Below, one piece after another: positions 14,743 to 21,027 of a stretch of DNA of 21,027 bases. Position 1 is the first letter of the stretch; each line of letters starts with the position of its first letter. The DNA lies in contig CAZGJW010000043.1 of NCBI GenBank assembly GCA_964525675.1, forward strand, positions 1-21,027, in the 5' to 3' direction. A program made the position numbers and the translations under genes. A model generated the notes under the pieces. It made no database searches and was not told the DNA's origin. It saw only the letters and a list, made by a program, of their open reading frames with translations. The stretch comes from CAYSRJ01 sp964525675 (GTDB taxonomy: Bacteria; Spirochaetota; B62-G9; DRHN01).

Positions 14743-14767
14743 CTTTTTCAGCCTCGCCTTGAAAAAA
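14743..14767 (+). promoter_or_regulatory. Hairpin between tRNA-like RNA and phoH
   Basis: TTTTTCA (14744-14750 region) and TGAAAAA (14760-14766 region) form a 7-bp AT-rich stem. It follows the tRNA-like 3' end and ends a few bases before the phoH start codon. It may help 3' processing of the RNA or damp phoH translation. It is too AT-rich for a confident terminator. Confidence 0.35.
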
Positions 14768-14772
14768 TTAAA

Positions 14773-16107
14773 ATGACGGTATTCGACAGCAACAACAGCA
14801 AAATATTCGTTCTCGATACAAATGTAATTCTTCACGACTATCGCTGTATCTACTCTTTTGAAGAACACAACGTCGTTATTCCAATCACCGTTCTGGAAGA
14901 GATCGATAAATTCAAGAGAGGGAACGAAATCATCAATTTCAACGCCCGCGAGTTTACCAGAGAGCTCGACTCCATCGGCGGTGACGGGCTGCTCAGCGAG
15001 GGAATACCGCTCGGCACTGGCGGATTTCTTATCGTAGCAACGAGTATAAAAAAAGACCCTGCTTTAAGTGAAATTCTCTGGGAAGACAAACCTGACCACA
15101 GAATACTGTCGGTTGCCTACAACCTCACAAAGGAATACGGCAGGGAACGAGTTTTCCTAGTTTCCAAAGATATCAACTTGAGAATGAAGGCAAAAAGTGT
15201 CGGGACCAATGCGCAGGACTATGAAACGGGAAAGATTCAGAATATCGACGAGCTGTACAAGGGAAAGAGGCTGATAGAGGACGCGGAAGAGCCGCTCATC
15301 GATGAACTGTACGAATACGAGCATATCGACTACACCAGGCTTGCACTGGACTTCGAACCCTATCCCAATGAATATTTCATCGTTAGGAATGAAAGAAAAA
15401 GCGCACTTGCCACCTACAGCACCGATACACGTCAGTACAGGCATGTTCTGAAAAGGAGAGGATACGGTATCACTCCCCGCAATGCAGAGCAGACATTCGC
15501 CCTGGATGCACTGATGAACGAAAGCATTTCTCTCGTTACTTTAGCCGGCAAGGCTGGAACAGGAAAAACACTCATGGCATTAGCCGCGGCGCTGGAGGTA
15601 CGGAAATTTTATAAACAGATCTACCTGGCACGGCCGGTTGTTCCTCTGGGCAACAGAGACCTGGGATATCTGCCAGGTGATATAAAGAGCAAGCTCGTGC
15701 CATACATGCAGCCGCTTCACGACAACCTGTCGGTCATAAAGAACCAGTTCGAGGACGCGTCTTCAGATTACAGCAGAATAAACGAAATGTTAGACAAGGA
15801 AAAACTCGTTATTACTCCCCTCGCCTATATCAGAGGGAGGAATTTATCGAAGATATTCTTCATCATCGACGAGGCGCAGAACCTGACTCCCCACGAAGTC
15901 AAAACAATCATCACCCGTGCCGGCGAGGGAACCAAGGTTGTTTTTACCGGCGACCCATACCAGATAGATACCCCCTACCTCGACTCACGGAGCAACGGCC
16001 TCACCTATTTGATAGACAAGATGAAGGGGCAGGATATATACGCGCACGTTACCCTTGAAAAAGGAGAACGCTCTCAACTCGCAGACCTCGCGTCAAACCT
16101 CCTGTAG
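14773..16107 (+). CDS. phoH: PIN-PhoH fusion ATPase (PhoH2-type)
   Basis: A 444-residue cytoplasmic protein with two domains. Residues about 10-150 are a PIN RNase domain ('IFVLDTNVILHD', 'IPITVLEEIDKFK'). Residues about 235-444 are the PhoH P-loop helicase/ATPase domain: Walker A 'AGKAGTGKT' (258-266), 'GYLPGDIKSKLVPYMQPLHDNL', Walker B 'FFIIDEAQN' with D366/E367, and 'TGDPYQIDTP'. Such proteins bind and cleave/unwind RNA; some are linked to toxin-antitoxin pairs (phoAT-phoH2), but no small antitoxin gene is visible upstream. ATG 14773 matches the family start, although the leader (TTGAAAAAATTAAA) has no Shine-Dalgarno sequence. A TTTTTCA/TGAAAAA hairpin sits just before the start. Confidence 0.93.
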   Translation: MTVFDSNNSKIFVLDTNVILHDYRCIYSFEEHNVVIPITVLEEIDKFKRGNEIINFNAREFTRELDSIGGDGLLSEGIPLGTGGFLIVATSIKKDPALSEILWEDKPDHRILSVAYNLTKEYGRERVFLVSKDINLRMKAKSVGTNAQDYETGKIQNIDELYKGKRLIEDAEEPLIDELYEYEHIDYTRLALDFEPYPNEYFIVRNERKSALATYSTDTRQYRHVLKRRGYGITPRNAEQTFALDALMNESISLVTLAGKAGTGKTLMALAAALEVRKFYKQIYLARPVVPLGNRDLGYLPGDIKSKLVPYMQPLHDNLSVIKNQFEDASSDYSRINEMLDKEKLVITPLAYIRGRNLSKIFFIIDEAQNLTPHEVKTIITRAGEGTKVVFTGDPYQIDTPYLDSRSNGLTYLIDKMKGQDIYAHVTLEKGERSQLADLASNLL

Positions 16108-16154
16108 CGATAAATACATCCCAAATGCATATTATTCGGGAGCTTCGTATAAGA

Positions 16155-16192
16155 ATAATGCCTGCAGTTTAAAAGTCTGCCTGCGGCATTAT
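16155..16192 (+). promoter_or_regulatory. Stem-loop in the phoH-fetA gap
   Basis: ATAATGCC-t-GCAG (16155-16167) pairs with CTGCGGCATTAT (16181-16192): 12 pairs with one bulged T. No U-tract follows, so it is not a typical terminator; an RNA-processing site or a small intergenic repeat is possible. The rest of the 181-nt gap shows no gene. Confidence 0.5.
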
Positions 16193-16288
16193 ACCCGGTA
16201 CGCGGCAACTATCCGGCAGCGGATAAATGTTGATACAGGCGTAATTTTTATTACATTATTACAAGCCTTTTTCGAAAATGAGGATCAC

Positions 16289-16969
16289 ATGCTGAAGTTC
16301 GACAATGTTACGGTTGCCTACGGCGATAAACCCATCATTCAAAATGTCAGTTTTACTGTTTCTGAGCATGAAAAGGCCGTTATTTATGGAAAGTCGGGCT
16401 CCGGCAAATCCACCATACTCACCACCACTGTCGGTGCGCACATACCAACCGAGGGAGATGTATTTTTCAGAGGAGAACGCCTGAGCCCTGACAACATTCT
16501 TAATGTTCGTCGGTCGGTTGCCTTTATCGGACAGGAGCCGGTGTTAGGAGCCGAAAAGATCAGAGATGCCCTCCTGCTTCCCTTTACCTACAGGATGAAT
16601 AGAGGTAAAACGCCCGATGAATCGACAATCGTAACCACCCTTGAAAGGCTCCACCTGAAACCGGAGATTCTCGACAGGGAGGCGTCCGTCGTTTCCGGCG
16701 GTGAGAAGCAGCGAGTTGCGATTGCACGGGGGATTCTGCAGGGAAAAAGTGTTTTTCTGGCTGATGAAATCACCTCCGCGCTCGATACAGCGAGCAAATC
16801 TGCTGTTTTAGAGTTTTTCCATGAAGAGCGCTGCACACTCATATCCGTATCACATGACACCCAGTGGTTCGATATCTGCACAAAGTTCATTAAAGTCGAA
16901 GATGGGAAGGCCGTCAAGATATCGAACAGCCCTGATGACACTTTTTCAAAATCAGAAAGAGGTACCTGA
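16289..16969 (+). CDS. fetA: FetA/YbbL-like ABC ATPase
   Basis: A 226-residue ABC ATPase with Walker A 'GKSGSGKST' (34-42), signature 'VSGGEKQRVAIARG' (135-148), Walker B 'SVFLADE' (154-160, D-E intact), D-loop 'SALD' and switch His189 ('SVSHD'). Length, the FetB-type partner encoded 3 nt downstream and the missing binding protein point to FetA (YbbL), which with FetB exports iron and protects against oxidative stress in E. coli. ATG 16289 has GAGG 5 nt upstream and begins at the ABC fold ('MLKFDNVTVAYG'); upstream in-frame codons are not homologous. The iron role is by family. Confidence 0.85.
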   Translation: MLKFDNVTVAYGDKPIIQNVSFTVSEHEKAVIYGKSGSGKSTILTTTVGAHIPTEGDVFFRGERLSPDNILNVRRSVAFIGQEPVLGAEKIRDALLLPFTYRMNRGKTPDESTIVTTLERLHLKPEILDREASVVSGGEKQRVAIARGILQGKSVFLADEITSALDTASKSAVLEFFHEERCTLISVSHDTQWFDICTKFIKVEDGKAVKISNSPDDTFSKSERGT

Positions 16970-16972
16970 AGA

Positions 16973-17761
16973 ATGGGAACAATAGACATCAGCTATTCAT
17001 ACATGCTCATCTTCTATGCAATGGTCGTCATACCCGTTTTGATTGCCGGTTTCCTCAAGCTCGGCAACACAAGGGCAATTATCATCGGCGTTATACGGAT
17101 GACAGTTCAGATGTTTGTGATGGGTCTGTATCTCGAGTACCTGTTCCGATTCAATAACATATGGGTGAATTTCGGGTGGGTTCTTTTTATGATTACCATA
17201 GCCAATATTACGGTGAACAGAAACGCCGGCCTGAAAACTCTCAGGCTTTTCTTCAGTGTATTTCTCGGTATTGCAGTAAGCGCTCTGTTCGTGGTCGCCG
17301 TATTCGTGTTCCTTGCAATCCGGCCCGAGCCCTTCTACGATGCAAGATATCTCATTCCAGTCACAGGCATGGTGGTAGGTAACTGCATGCGCGCCAATGT
17401 TATTGCCCTCGAGCGCTTCTTTTCGTCGATCAAAAAGAACGAAAAGGAGTTTTTAACCTACCTGCTCATGGGCGCTTCACTCAAAGAGGCATCCCTGCCC
17501 TATATCAGGGAGGCGGTAAAGCCGGCCCTTGCACCCCAGCTTTCCACCATCGCCACCCTTGGTCTCGTCTCGCTTCCCGGTATGATGACCGGCCAGATAC
17601 TGGGCGGGGCGGCGCCGATCGTCGCCATTAAGTATCAGATCGCAATCATGATCTCTATTTTCACCGCCATCACGCTCACCACCGTGCTCAACCTCTTTCT
17701 GAGCCTCCGGATCGCCTTCAACGAGTACCAGATACTGCGAAAGGACATCTTCAGGAAATAG
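16973..17761 (+). CDS. fetB: FetB/YbbM-like ABC exporter permease (UPF0014)
   Basis: A 262-residue membrane protein with about seven helices. It carries the UPF0014/FetB hallmarks 'RMTVQMFVMGLYLEYLF', 'YLIPVTGMVVGNCMRANVIALERF', 'GASLKEASLPYIREAVKPAL' and 'ATLGLVSLPGMMTGQILGG-A-P'. With the ATPase encoded just upstream (3-nt gap, AGAGG before the start) it should form the FetAB iron exporter. Its last 11 nt overlap the end of the convergent aldolase-subunit gene. All conserved stretches are present. Confidence 0.92.
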   Translation: MGTIDISYSYMLIFYAMVVIPVLIAGFLKLGNTRAIIIGVIRMTVQMFVMGLYLEYLFRFNNIWVNFGWVLFMITIANITVNRNAGLKTLRLFFSVFLGIAVSALFVVAVFVFLAIRPEPFYDARYLIPVTGMVVGNCMRANVIALERFFSSIKKNEKEFLTYLLMGASLKEASLPYIREAVKPALAPQLSTIATLGLVSLPGMMTGQILGGAAPIVAIKYQIAIMISIFTAITLTTVLNLFLSLRIAFNEYQILRKDIFRK

Positions 17762-19085
17762 GCGGATGTTGCTTAAGGCAACCGGCTGCATAGGAGTACC
17801 AGGCGACAACCTCCTGCACCCGGTCTATTATTAGAGCCTCTGGACTACAGGCAAGCTGTCCGGTTCGAACCTTCATATATTGCGCCGGAAAAAACTGACT
17901 CAGGAGGGTAAGCGGTATTTCTACGGCACTTAGGTTCCTGAGCAATTTTTCAAACGCGCCGCGCACTTCGGGGCCGTTCCAGTAGTAGCGTATGCGGTCA
18001 AAAAGGCTGAACTTCCTGCTGAACGCCCTCTCGATTTTGTCCCCCGTGTAGTAGTCCTCCCAGTATCCGGGGTTTTTCCTCATTGCTTCGTCCACCCTCT
18101 CCATGATAGAAGACGGCTGAAACGAGCCAGTAATTGAAGAAAGCTCCTTTTCTATAAGGCTTAACAGGTATACCGCCTCTCTGAAGGCATAGGTAAGGCC
18201 TGGGCCGACCTTCAGAATGGCAAACCCGTCCTCCACCATCTGCTTCATCGCCCGGGGGGTCTGGTAGTCGGTTGAGTGCGCTTCAAATACGATATTGTTA
18301 TACTCCCGAAGTCTTTTTGACAGAGCAGACGCCCTCTCCCTGCTGTACTCCAGAATACTGTGATCTCCGAACTCGACTCCCGGTTGAACAACAACGGCGA
18401 TCACTCTCTCCCACGCTTCCTCGAGGCCCAGCCGGTAAAAGGCGTCTTTCGTTACGGACACCGTGCTCTCAAAATCAGCAGCATCCGTTACATGCACCTC
18501 CCCTTCCACCTCATCACTTCCACCGGGAACCGGTACTTCTGTACCGATCACGTACACCGGAGCTTCGCATTCATTACCCATTTCACTGCATGCATCCTCA
18601 CAGGCTCTGCACAAATCTGCGCAGCGCCTGGCAACAACCTCCGATTCAATAAAACCTGAAGACGCCCCCGGATCATCCCCGAGAGGAATACTCGTATCGA
18701 GATGTATCTTGGAAAATCCTGCGCGCACAAAGGCTTGTACCAGCTCCCCCGACTTGCCCATAACTTCGTCACAATTCGCATTCTTAAATGGAGTCGGGCC
18801 AAGATGATCCCCGCCGAGTATGATACGCTCGACGGGAAACCCCTCCTTTTTCGCCACTGAGAAAACAAAATCCATAAATCCTTCTGGTGTCATGCCCGTG
18901 TATCCGCCGTACTGGTTAACCTGATTTGAGGTCGCCTCAATAAGCAGCACACTTTCATCCTCTACAGCCTGCCTGATTGACGCCTGTATAACAAAGGGGT
19001 GCGAGCTGCATATCGAATACATGCCCCTTAAAATCCCGCGCTTCTGCTCCTGTACCATTTCCCTGACTGCATCGACACCCGGCAT
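17751..19085 (-). CDS. D-tagatose-1,6-bisphosphate aldolase non-catalytic subunit (GatZ/KbaZ family)
   Basis: A 444-residue TIM-barrel protein of the GatZ/KbaZ family. 'RGMYSICSSHPFVIQASIRQA', 'LLIEATSNQVNQYGGYTGMTPEGFMDFV', 'ILGGDHLGPTPFKNANCDEVM', 'GFSKIHLDTSIPLGDDPG' and 'FEAHSTDYQTPRAMKQMVEDGFAILKVGPGLTYAFREA' cover the family from end to end. In E. coli the protein stabilises the catalytic GatY/KbaY aldolase; no such partner is in this window, so it may act with a distant one or have its own activity. AGGAGGT lies 7 nt before the ATG. It is divergent from the iron-type dehydrogenase, hinting at a shared sugar/polyol pathway, and its 3' end overlaps fetB. Confidence 0.9.
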   Translation of the reverse strand: MPGVDAVREMVQEQKRGILRGMYSICSSHPFVIQASIRQAVEDESVLLIEATSNQVNQYGGYTGMTPEGFMDFVFSVAKKEGFPVERIILGGDHLGPTPFKNANCDEVMGKSGELVQAFVRAGFSKIHLDTSIPLGDDPGASSGFIESEVVARRCADLCRACEDACSEMGNECEAPVYVIGTEVPVPGGSDEVEGEVHVTDAADFESTVSVTKDAFYRLGLEEAWERVIAVVVQPGVEFGDHSILEYSRERASALSKRLREYNNIVFEAHSTDYQTPRAMKQMVEDGFAILKVGPGLTYAFREAVYLLSLIEKELSSITGSFQPSSIMERVDEAMRKNPGYWEDYYTGDKIERAFSRKFSLFDRIRYYWNGPEVRGAFEKLLRNLSAVEIPLTLLSQFFPAQYMKVRTGQLACSPEALIIDRVQEVVAWYSYAAGCLKQHPPIS

Positions 19086-19195
19086 ATCTCAACCTCCTGA
19101 AATGGCGGCAATAGCTGTAGTCTCCCGGCTACTACTGCTTTTCCGTCCCGCGTATAGCTTACACAGATTAGATAGTCCCGTAAAGTCATTTGCAG

Positions 19196-19232
19196 TTTTA
19201 TTATTGTACGTTTTATGTAATTTTATTATTGT
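19196..19232 (+). repeat. 12-bp direct repeat in the divergent gatZ-like / alcohol dehydrogenase control region
   Basis: TTTTATTATTGT occurs exactly at 19196-19207 and 19221-19232, a 25-bp period. It sits between the divergent genes and just upstream of the dehydrogenase ribosome-binding site. It may be a regulator-binding pair, or a by-product of AT-rich sequence. The rest of the 176-nt gap shows no gene and no clear promoter pair. Confidence 0.5.
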
Positions 19233-19261
19233 TAAGAAATCCTGATCCGCTGGAGGCATGT

Positions 19262-20395
19262 ATGAGCATGTACGGGTTGAAGTCGGTTTTGAGAGTCCCC
19301 GAGTGGATAATATTCGGAACAGGCACAATCGGTGAACTGGGTGATCTCATTAAAGATTATGGAAATAAAGTACTGCTTGTCTACGGTGGAAGGTCACTCG
19401 TTGAAAGCGGCATCTACGAAAGAATTACAGACATATTTAAAAAATACAGCTTCATTTTTACTGAAAAAGGAGGCATCTCCCATGATCCCGATGAGCTGCA
19501 GGTTACAGAGGCAGTTGGGCTCGCCATGAGATCCAAACCAGATGTCATCGTCGGCATCGGAGGAGGAAGCGTTATAGATGCGGCGAAGGCAGCATCGATT
19601 ATCGCAACAAACGGCGGTGAGGTGAAGGATTATTGGGAGGGCAGAGCCTTTACAAAGCCTTCAATTCCTTATATAGCGGTACCGACAACATCAGGCACTG
19701 GCGCGGAGATCACGAAAAATGCAGTCATTTCGAGCAGGGACAGGAAATTTAAAAAGAGCATACGAAGCGAGCTCATGATTCCGAATATCGCACTGGCCGA
19801 CCCTGAGCTTACGGTAAATATGCCTGCTGATGTGACCGTGAATACCGGGCTGGACGCCCTCATACAAAACCTCGAGGCCTATGTATCGAAAAACGCTGGC
19901 CCGATAACAGACACCCTTGCTCACAAGGGGATCGAGCTTTCCGCACGCTATCTCCTCAAAGCGGTCGAAAAACCTAACAACCTCGAAGCACGAGAGGCAC
20001 TGTCTCTGACCTCACTGTACGGTGGGATTACACTGGCTAACGCAGGGCTCGGCCTCGCGCACGGCCTTGCCCACCCTCTTGGCATTCGCTACGGCATCCC
20101 CCACGGAAGAGCCTGCGCCCTTACCATGGCCAGGGTTATCGAATATAACTATGGCGCTCGAAAACAAAAGTACGATGAGGTTGCCCGGCTTCTGAATACC
20201 GGTCCGAAAGATGCAGCCGCAGCTTTCGCTGAGTTCATAAATAAACTCGGTCTATCGACAAAGCTCGGCGAGTACGGTGTCAGGCGGGAGGATATACCGG
20301 CAATAGTCGAGGATTCAAAGGGGGGAAGCAGGCGCTACAACCCGGTCGACCATAGCGACGAAACGATCGCCAAAATACTCGAGGATCTCATGTAG
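19262..20395 (+). CDS. Iron-type (group III) alcohol dehydrogenase
   Basis: A 377-residue Fe-ADH family oxidoreductase. The NAD(P) site is 'GIGGGSVIDAAKA' (about 98-110), followed by 'PTTSGTGAE' (141-149). Metal-site residues: D198 ('GLDAL'), H267 and H271 ('LAHGLAHPLG') and H281 ('IPHG') are present, but the His normally four residues after the first Asp (DALTH in FucO) is Gln202 (DALIQ). A Q at this place is, as I recall, common in a 'DALTQ' subgroup, so the enzyme is probably active but may bind metal differently. ATG 19262 has TGGAGG 5 nt upstream. Candidate substrates are lactaldehyde, glycerol, diols or other small aldehydes. It faces the gatZ-like gene. Confidence 0.92.
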   Translation: MSMYGLKSVLRVPEWIIFGTGTIGELGDLIKDYGNKVLLVYGGRSLVESGIYERITDIFKKYSFIFTEKGGISHDPDELQVTEAVGLAMRSKPDVIVGIGGGSVIDAAKAASIIATNGGEVKDYWEGRAFTKPSIPYIAVPTTSGTGAEITKNAVISSRDRKFKKSIRSELMIPNIALADPELTVNMPADVTVNTGLDALIQNLEAYVSKNAGPITDTLAHKGIELSARYLLKAVEKPNNLEAREALSLTSLYGGITLANAGLGLAHGLAHPLGIRYGIPHGRACALTMARVIEYNYGARKQKYDEVARLLNTGPKDAAAAFAEFINKLGLSTKLGEYGVRREDIPAIVEDSKGGSRRYNPVDHSDETIAKILEDLM

Positions 20396-20440
20396 CCGGG
20401 ATTTATCGTTTTTACCCGTGAGCACATTGAGTCTTTTAAA

Positions 20441-20584
20441 TAACTTCTCGCGAAGTTACTTTATGATATTCGGTCCGAGGGGACGTAAGACACTTCTAAG
20501 TAACTTCGAACAAGTTATCTTTGATACTCGGCCGCGAAGTAATATCCCGCCAGGGACTTTCCCCAGGGGGACGTACGCCACTTT
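20441..20584. repeat. Cluster of palindromic and tandem repeat units
   Basis: TAACTTC/GAAGTTA (20441-20447/20452-20458) and TAACTT/AAGTTA (20501-20506/20512-20517) are two hairpins. The 20-21 bases starting AAGTTA and ending CTCGG/TTCGG recur about 59 bp apart (from 20453 and from 20512). GGGGACGTA followed by (A/C)G(A/C)CACTT recurs at 20479 and 20567. The last unit matches the inverted copy at 5291-5320. This looks like a palindromic intergenic repeat family; the surrounding frame is not protein-like. Confidence 0.6.
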
Positions 20585-20653
20585 CAAACGGTTACTCGAC
20601 AGTCCCGGTATCATCTTCGGGAACCTCCAGAATATCCCGACCGCAGCCTACAC

Positions 20654-20684
20654 TGACCGCTTAAAATCTTTGAAAATGCGGTCA
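20654..20684. repeat. TGACCGC/GCGGTCA hairpin next to the transposase remnant
   Basis: A perfect 7-bp inverted repeat (20654-20660 and 20678-20684) with a 17-nt loop, followed a few bases later by CTTTTTAATT. It could be a weak terminator or the edge of a repeat element. It lies between the repeat cluster and the broken transposase. Confidence 0.45.
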
Positions 20685-20706
20685 ACCATCTTTTTAATTG
20701 CGAGGT

Positions 20707-20820
20707 TCAGTTTCTGGAGCGATTGAGTGTTGTGCATATCTCTGTGACTTTCCAGTTCTTTTTGTAGAGTTCAACGGCTCTCATGCGTAATTGCTCATGG
20801 CTGAGATTGTTTTCTTTCAT
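20707..20820 (-). pseudogene. Truncated transposase: N-terminal helix-turn-helix only
   Basis: On the minus strand ATG 20820 opens 37 residues ('MKENNLSHEQLRMRAVELYK', then 'NWKVTEICTTLNRSRN') that match the helix-turn-helix start of IS481/integrase-type transposases, where the next residues are normally W-F-Y-x-W-L. Here a TGA replaces that Trp codon, and the following frame shows no DDE catalytic domain. GGAGGATACC precedes the ATG, a good ribosome-binding site. The remnant abuts the repeat cluster, so it is probably an insertion-sequence end left after decay. Confidence 0.6.
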
Positions 20821-20826
20821 CACGGT

Positions 20827-20853
20827 ATCCTCCAATATGATTTTATGGAGGAT
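20827..20853. repeat. Palindrome covering the transposase ribosome-binding site
   Basis: ATCCTCCA (20827-20834) and TGGAGGAT (20846-20853) form a perfect 8-bp inverted repeat. The similarity extends further on both sides: each arm reads GGAGGAT, a few bases, then ATGAAAGAA, so both strands carry a ribosome-binding site and a start codon. The plus-strand frame stops after seven codons. Confidence 0.6.
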
Positions 20854-20889
20854 GATATATGAAAGAATGTTATTTCAATTAAAAAGCGT

Positions 20890-20966
20890 CACCGATGTTT
20901 GCGAATTGCATAGCATTAAAGTGTCATCGATGTTGTGCGAATTTTGTGTAACCGATGTTATGCTAA
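20890..20966. repeat. Three copies of an insertion-sequence-end-like repeat
   Basis: (C/A)A(C/T)CGATGTT followed by TGCGAATT, GTGCGAATT or ATGCTAATT occurs at 20890-20907, 20925-20943 and 20950-20966, all in one orientation. Multiple terminal repeats near the transposase start are typical of IS21- and IS481-like elements; the family is not fixed here. Bases 20967-21027 show no gene. Confidence 0.55.
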
Positions 20967-21027
20967 TTGTCACTTATGAAGTAAACAATGTACTTGAATG
21001 CCTGAAAAGAAACAATGCACCACCCTT

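Noticed and set aside
14532..14762. A 76-codon plus-strand frame upstream of phoH
   Set aside because: It runs across the tRNA-like RNA, has no ribosome-binding site and no protein-like pattern.
14773..16107. phoAT-phoH2 toxin-antitoxin pair
   Set aside because: The PIN-PhoH protein is present, but no small antitoxin gene is found directly upstream; the space is taken by the tRNA-like sequence.
20418..20726. A 102-codon plus-strand frame at the right end
   Set aside because: It covers the repeat cluster and the hairpin; its composition follows the repeats, and no family is recognisable.
20890..20966. Short CRISPR-like array
   Set aside because: Only three degenerate units with very short, unequal spacers; insertion-sequence terminal repeats fit better.

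Overview
The window looks like bacterial chromosome from a Gram-negative (diderm) organism. It encodes an outer-membrane beta-barrel protein, a LolA-like exported protein and periplasmic transport parts. The gene set (an MMPL/RND exporter followed by a lipoprotein-sorting-like protein and a barrel protein, a PIN-PhoH ATPase, FetAB, and a sugar-binding protein with a typical 'FAAGTKEAE' mature N-terminus) suggests Spirochaetota. That is an inference from gene style; there is no marker gene. TGA ends several intact genes, so a standard code is likely.

Left part (1-5194): the tail of a probable TetR-type regulator, an MMPL/RND exporter broken by one in-frame TGA, a LolA-like periplasmic protein and an outer-membrane barrel protein, all co-directional with good ribosome-binding sites and short gaps. 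This reads as an envelope lipid/lipoprotein export operon.

Debris zone (5195-6421): an SDR remnant, a dispersed repeat that recurs inverted near 20.55 kb, several hairpins, a small MITE-like element and a Crp/Fnr-like remnant that begins where the MITE ends. No intact gene is seen here.

Catabolic block (6422-14298): an EamA permease and an LsrG-like monooxygenase; then a CUT2-type sugar ABC importer (binding protein, attenuator, permease, single-domain ATPase) behind a good promoter; a uroporphyrinogen-decarboxylase-family protein on the minus strand with its own promoter and a palindromic operator candidate; a second MITE copy; and an SDR plus a ManD/RspA-type sugar-acid dehydratase. The importer, SDR and dehydratase suggest uptake and breakdown of a sugar acid or related sugar. 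From about 7.7 kb the block looks more AT-rich than its flanks.

Right part (14299-20395): a tRNA-like RNA candidate with acceptor and T arms but about 107 nt between them; phoH (PIN-PhoH); fetA-fetB, which converge with and overlap a gatZ/kbaZ-type aldolase subunit; and a divergent iron-type alcohol dehydrogenase. The end (20396-21027) is mobile-element debris: a tandem/palindromic repeat cluster, a truncated transposase start and three copies of a terminal-repeat-like motif.

I did not find a clearly new defence or gene-transfer system. The most interesting items are the tRNA-like RNA, the paired MITE-like elements, the in-frame TGA in the exporter, and the short tandem duplications placed on two start codons.
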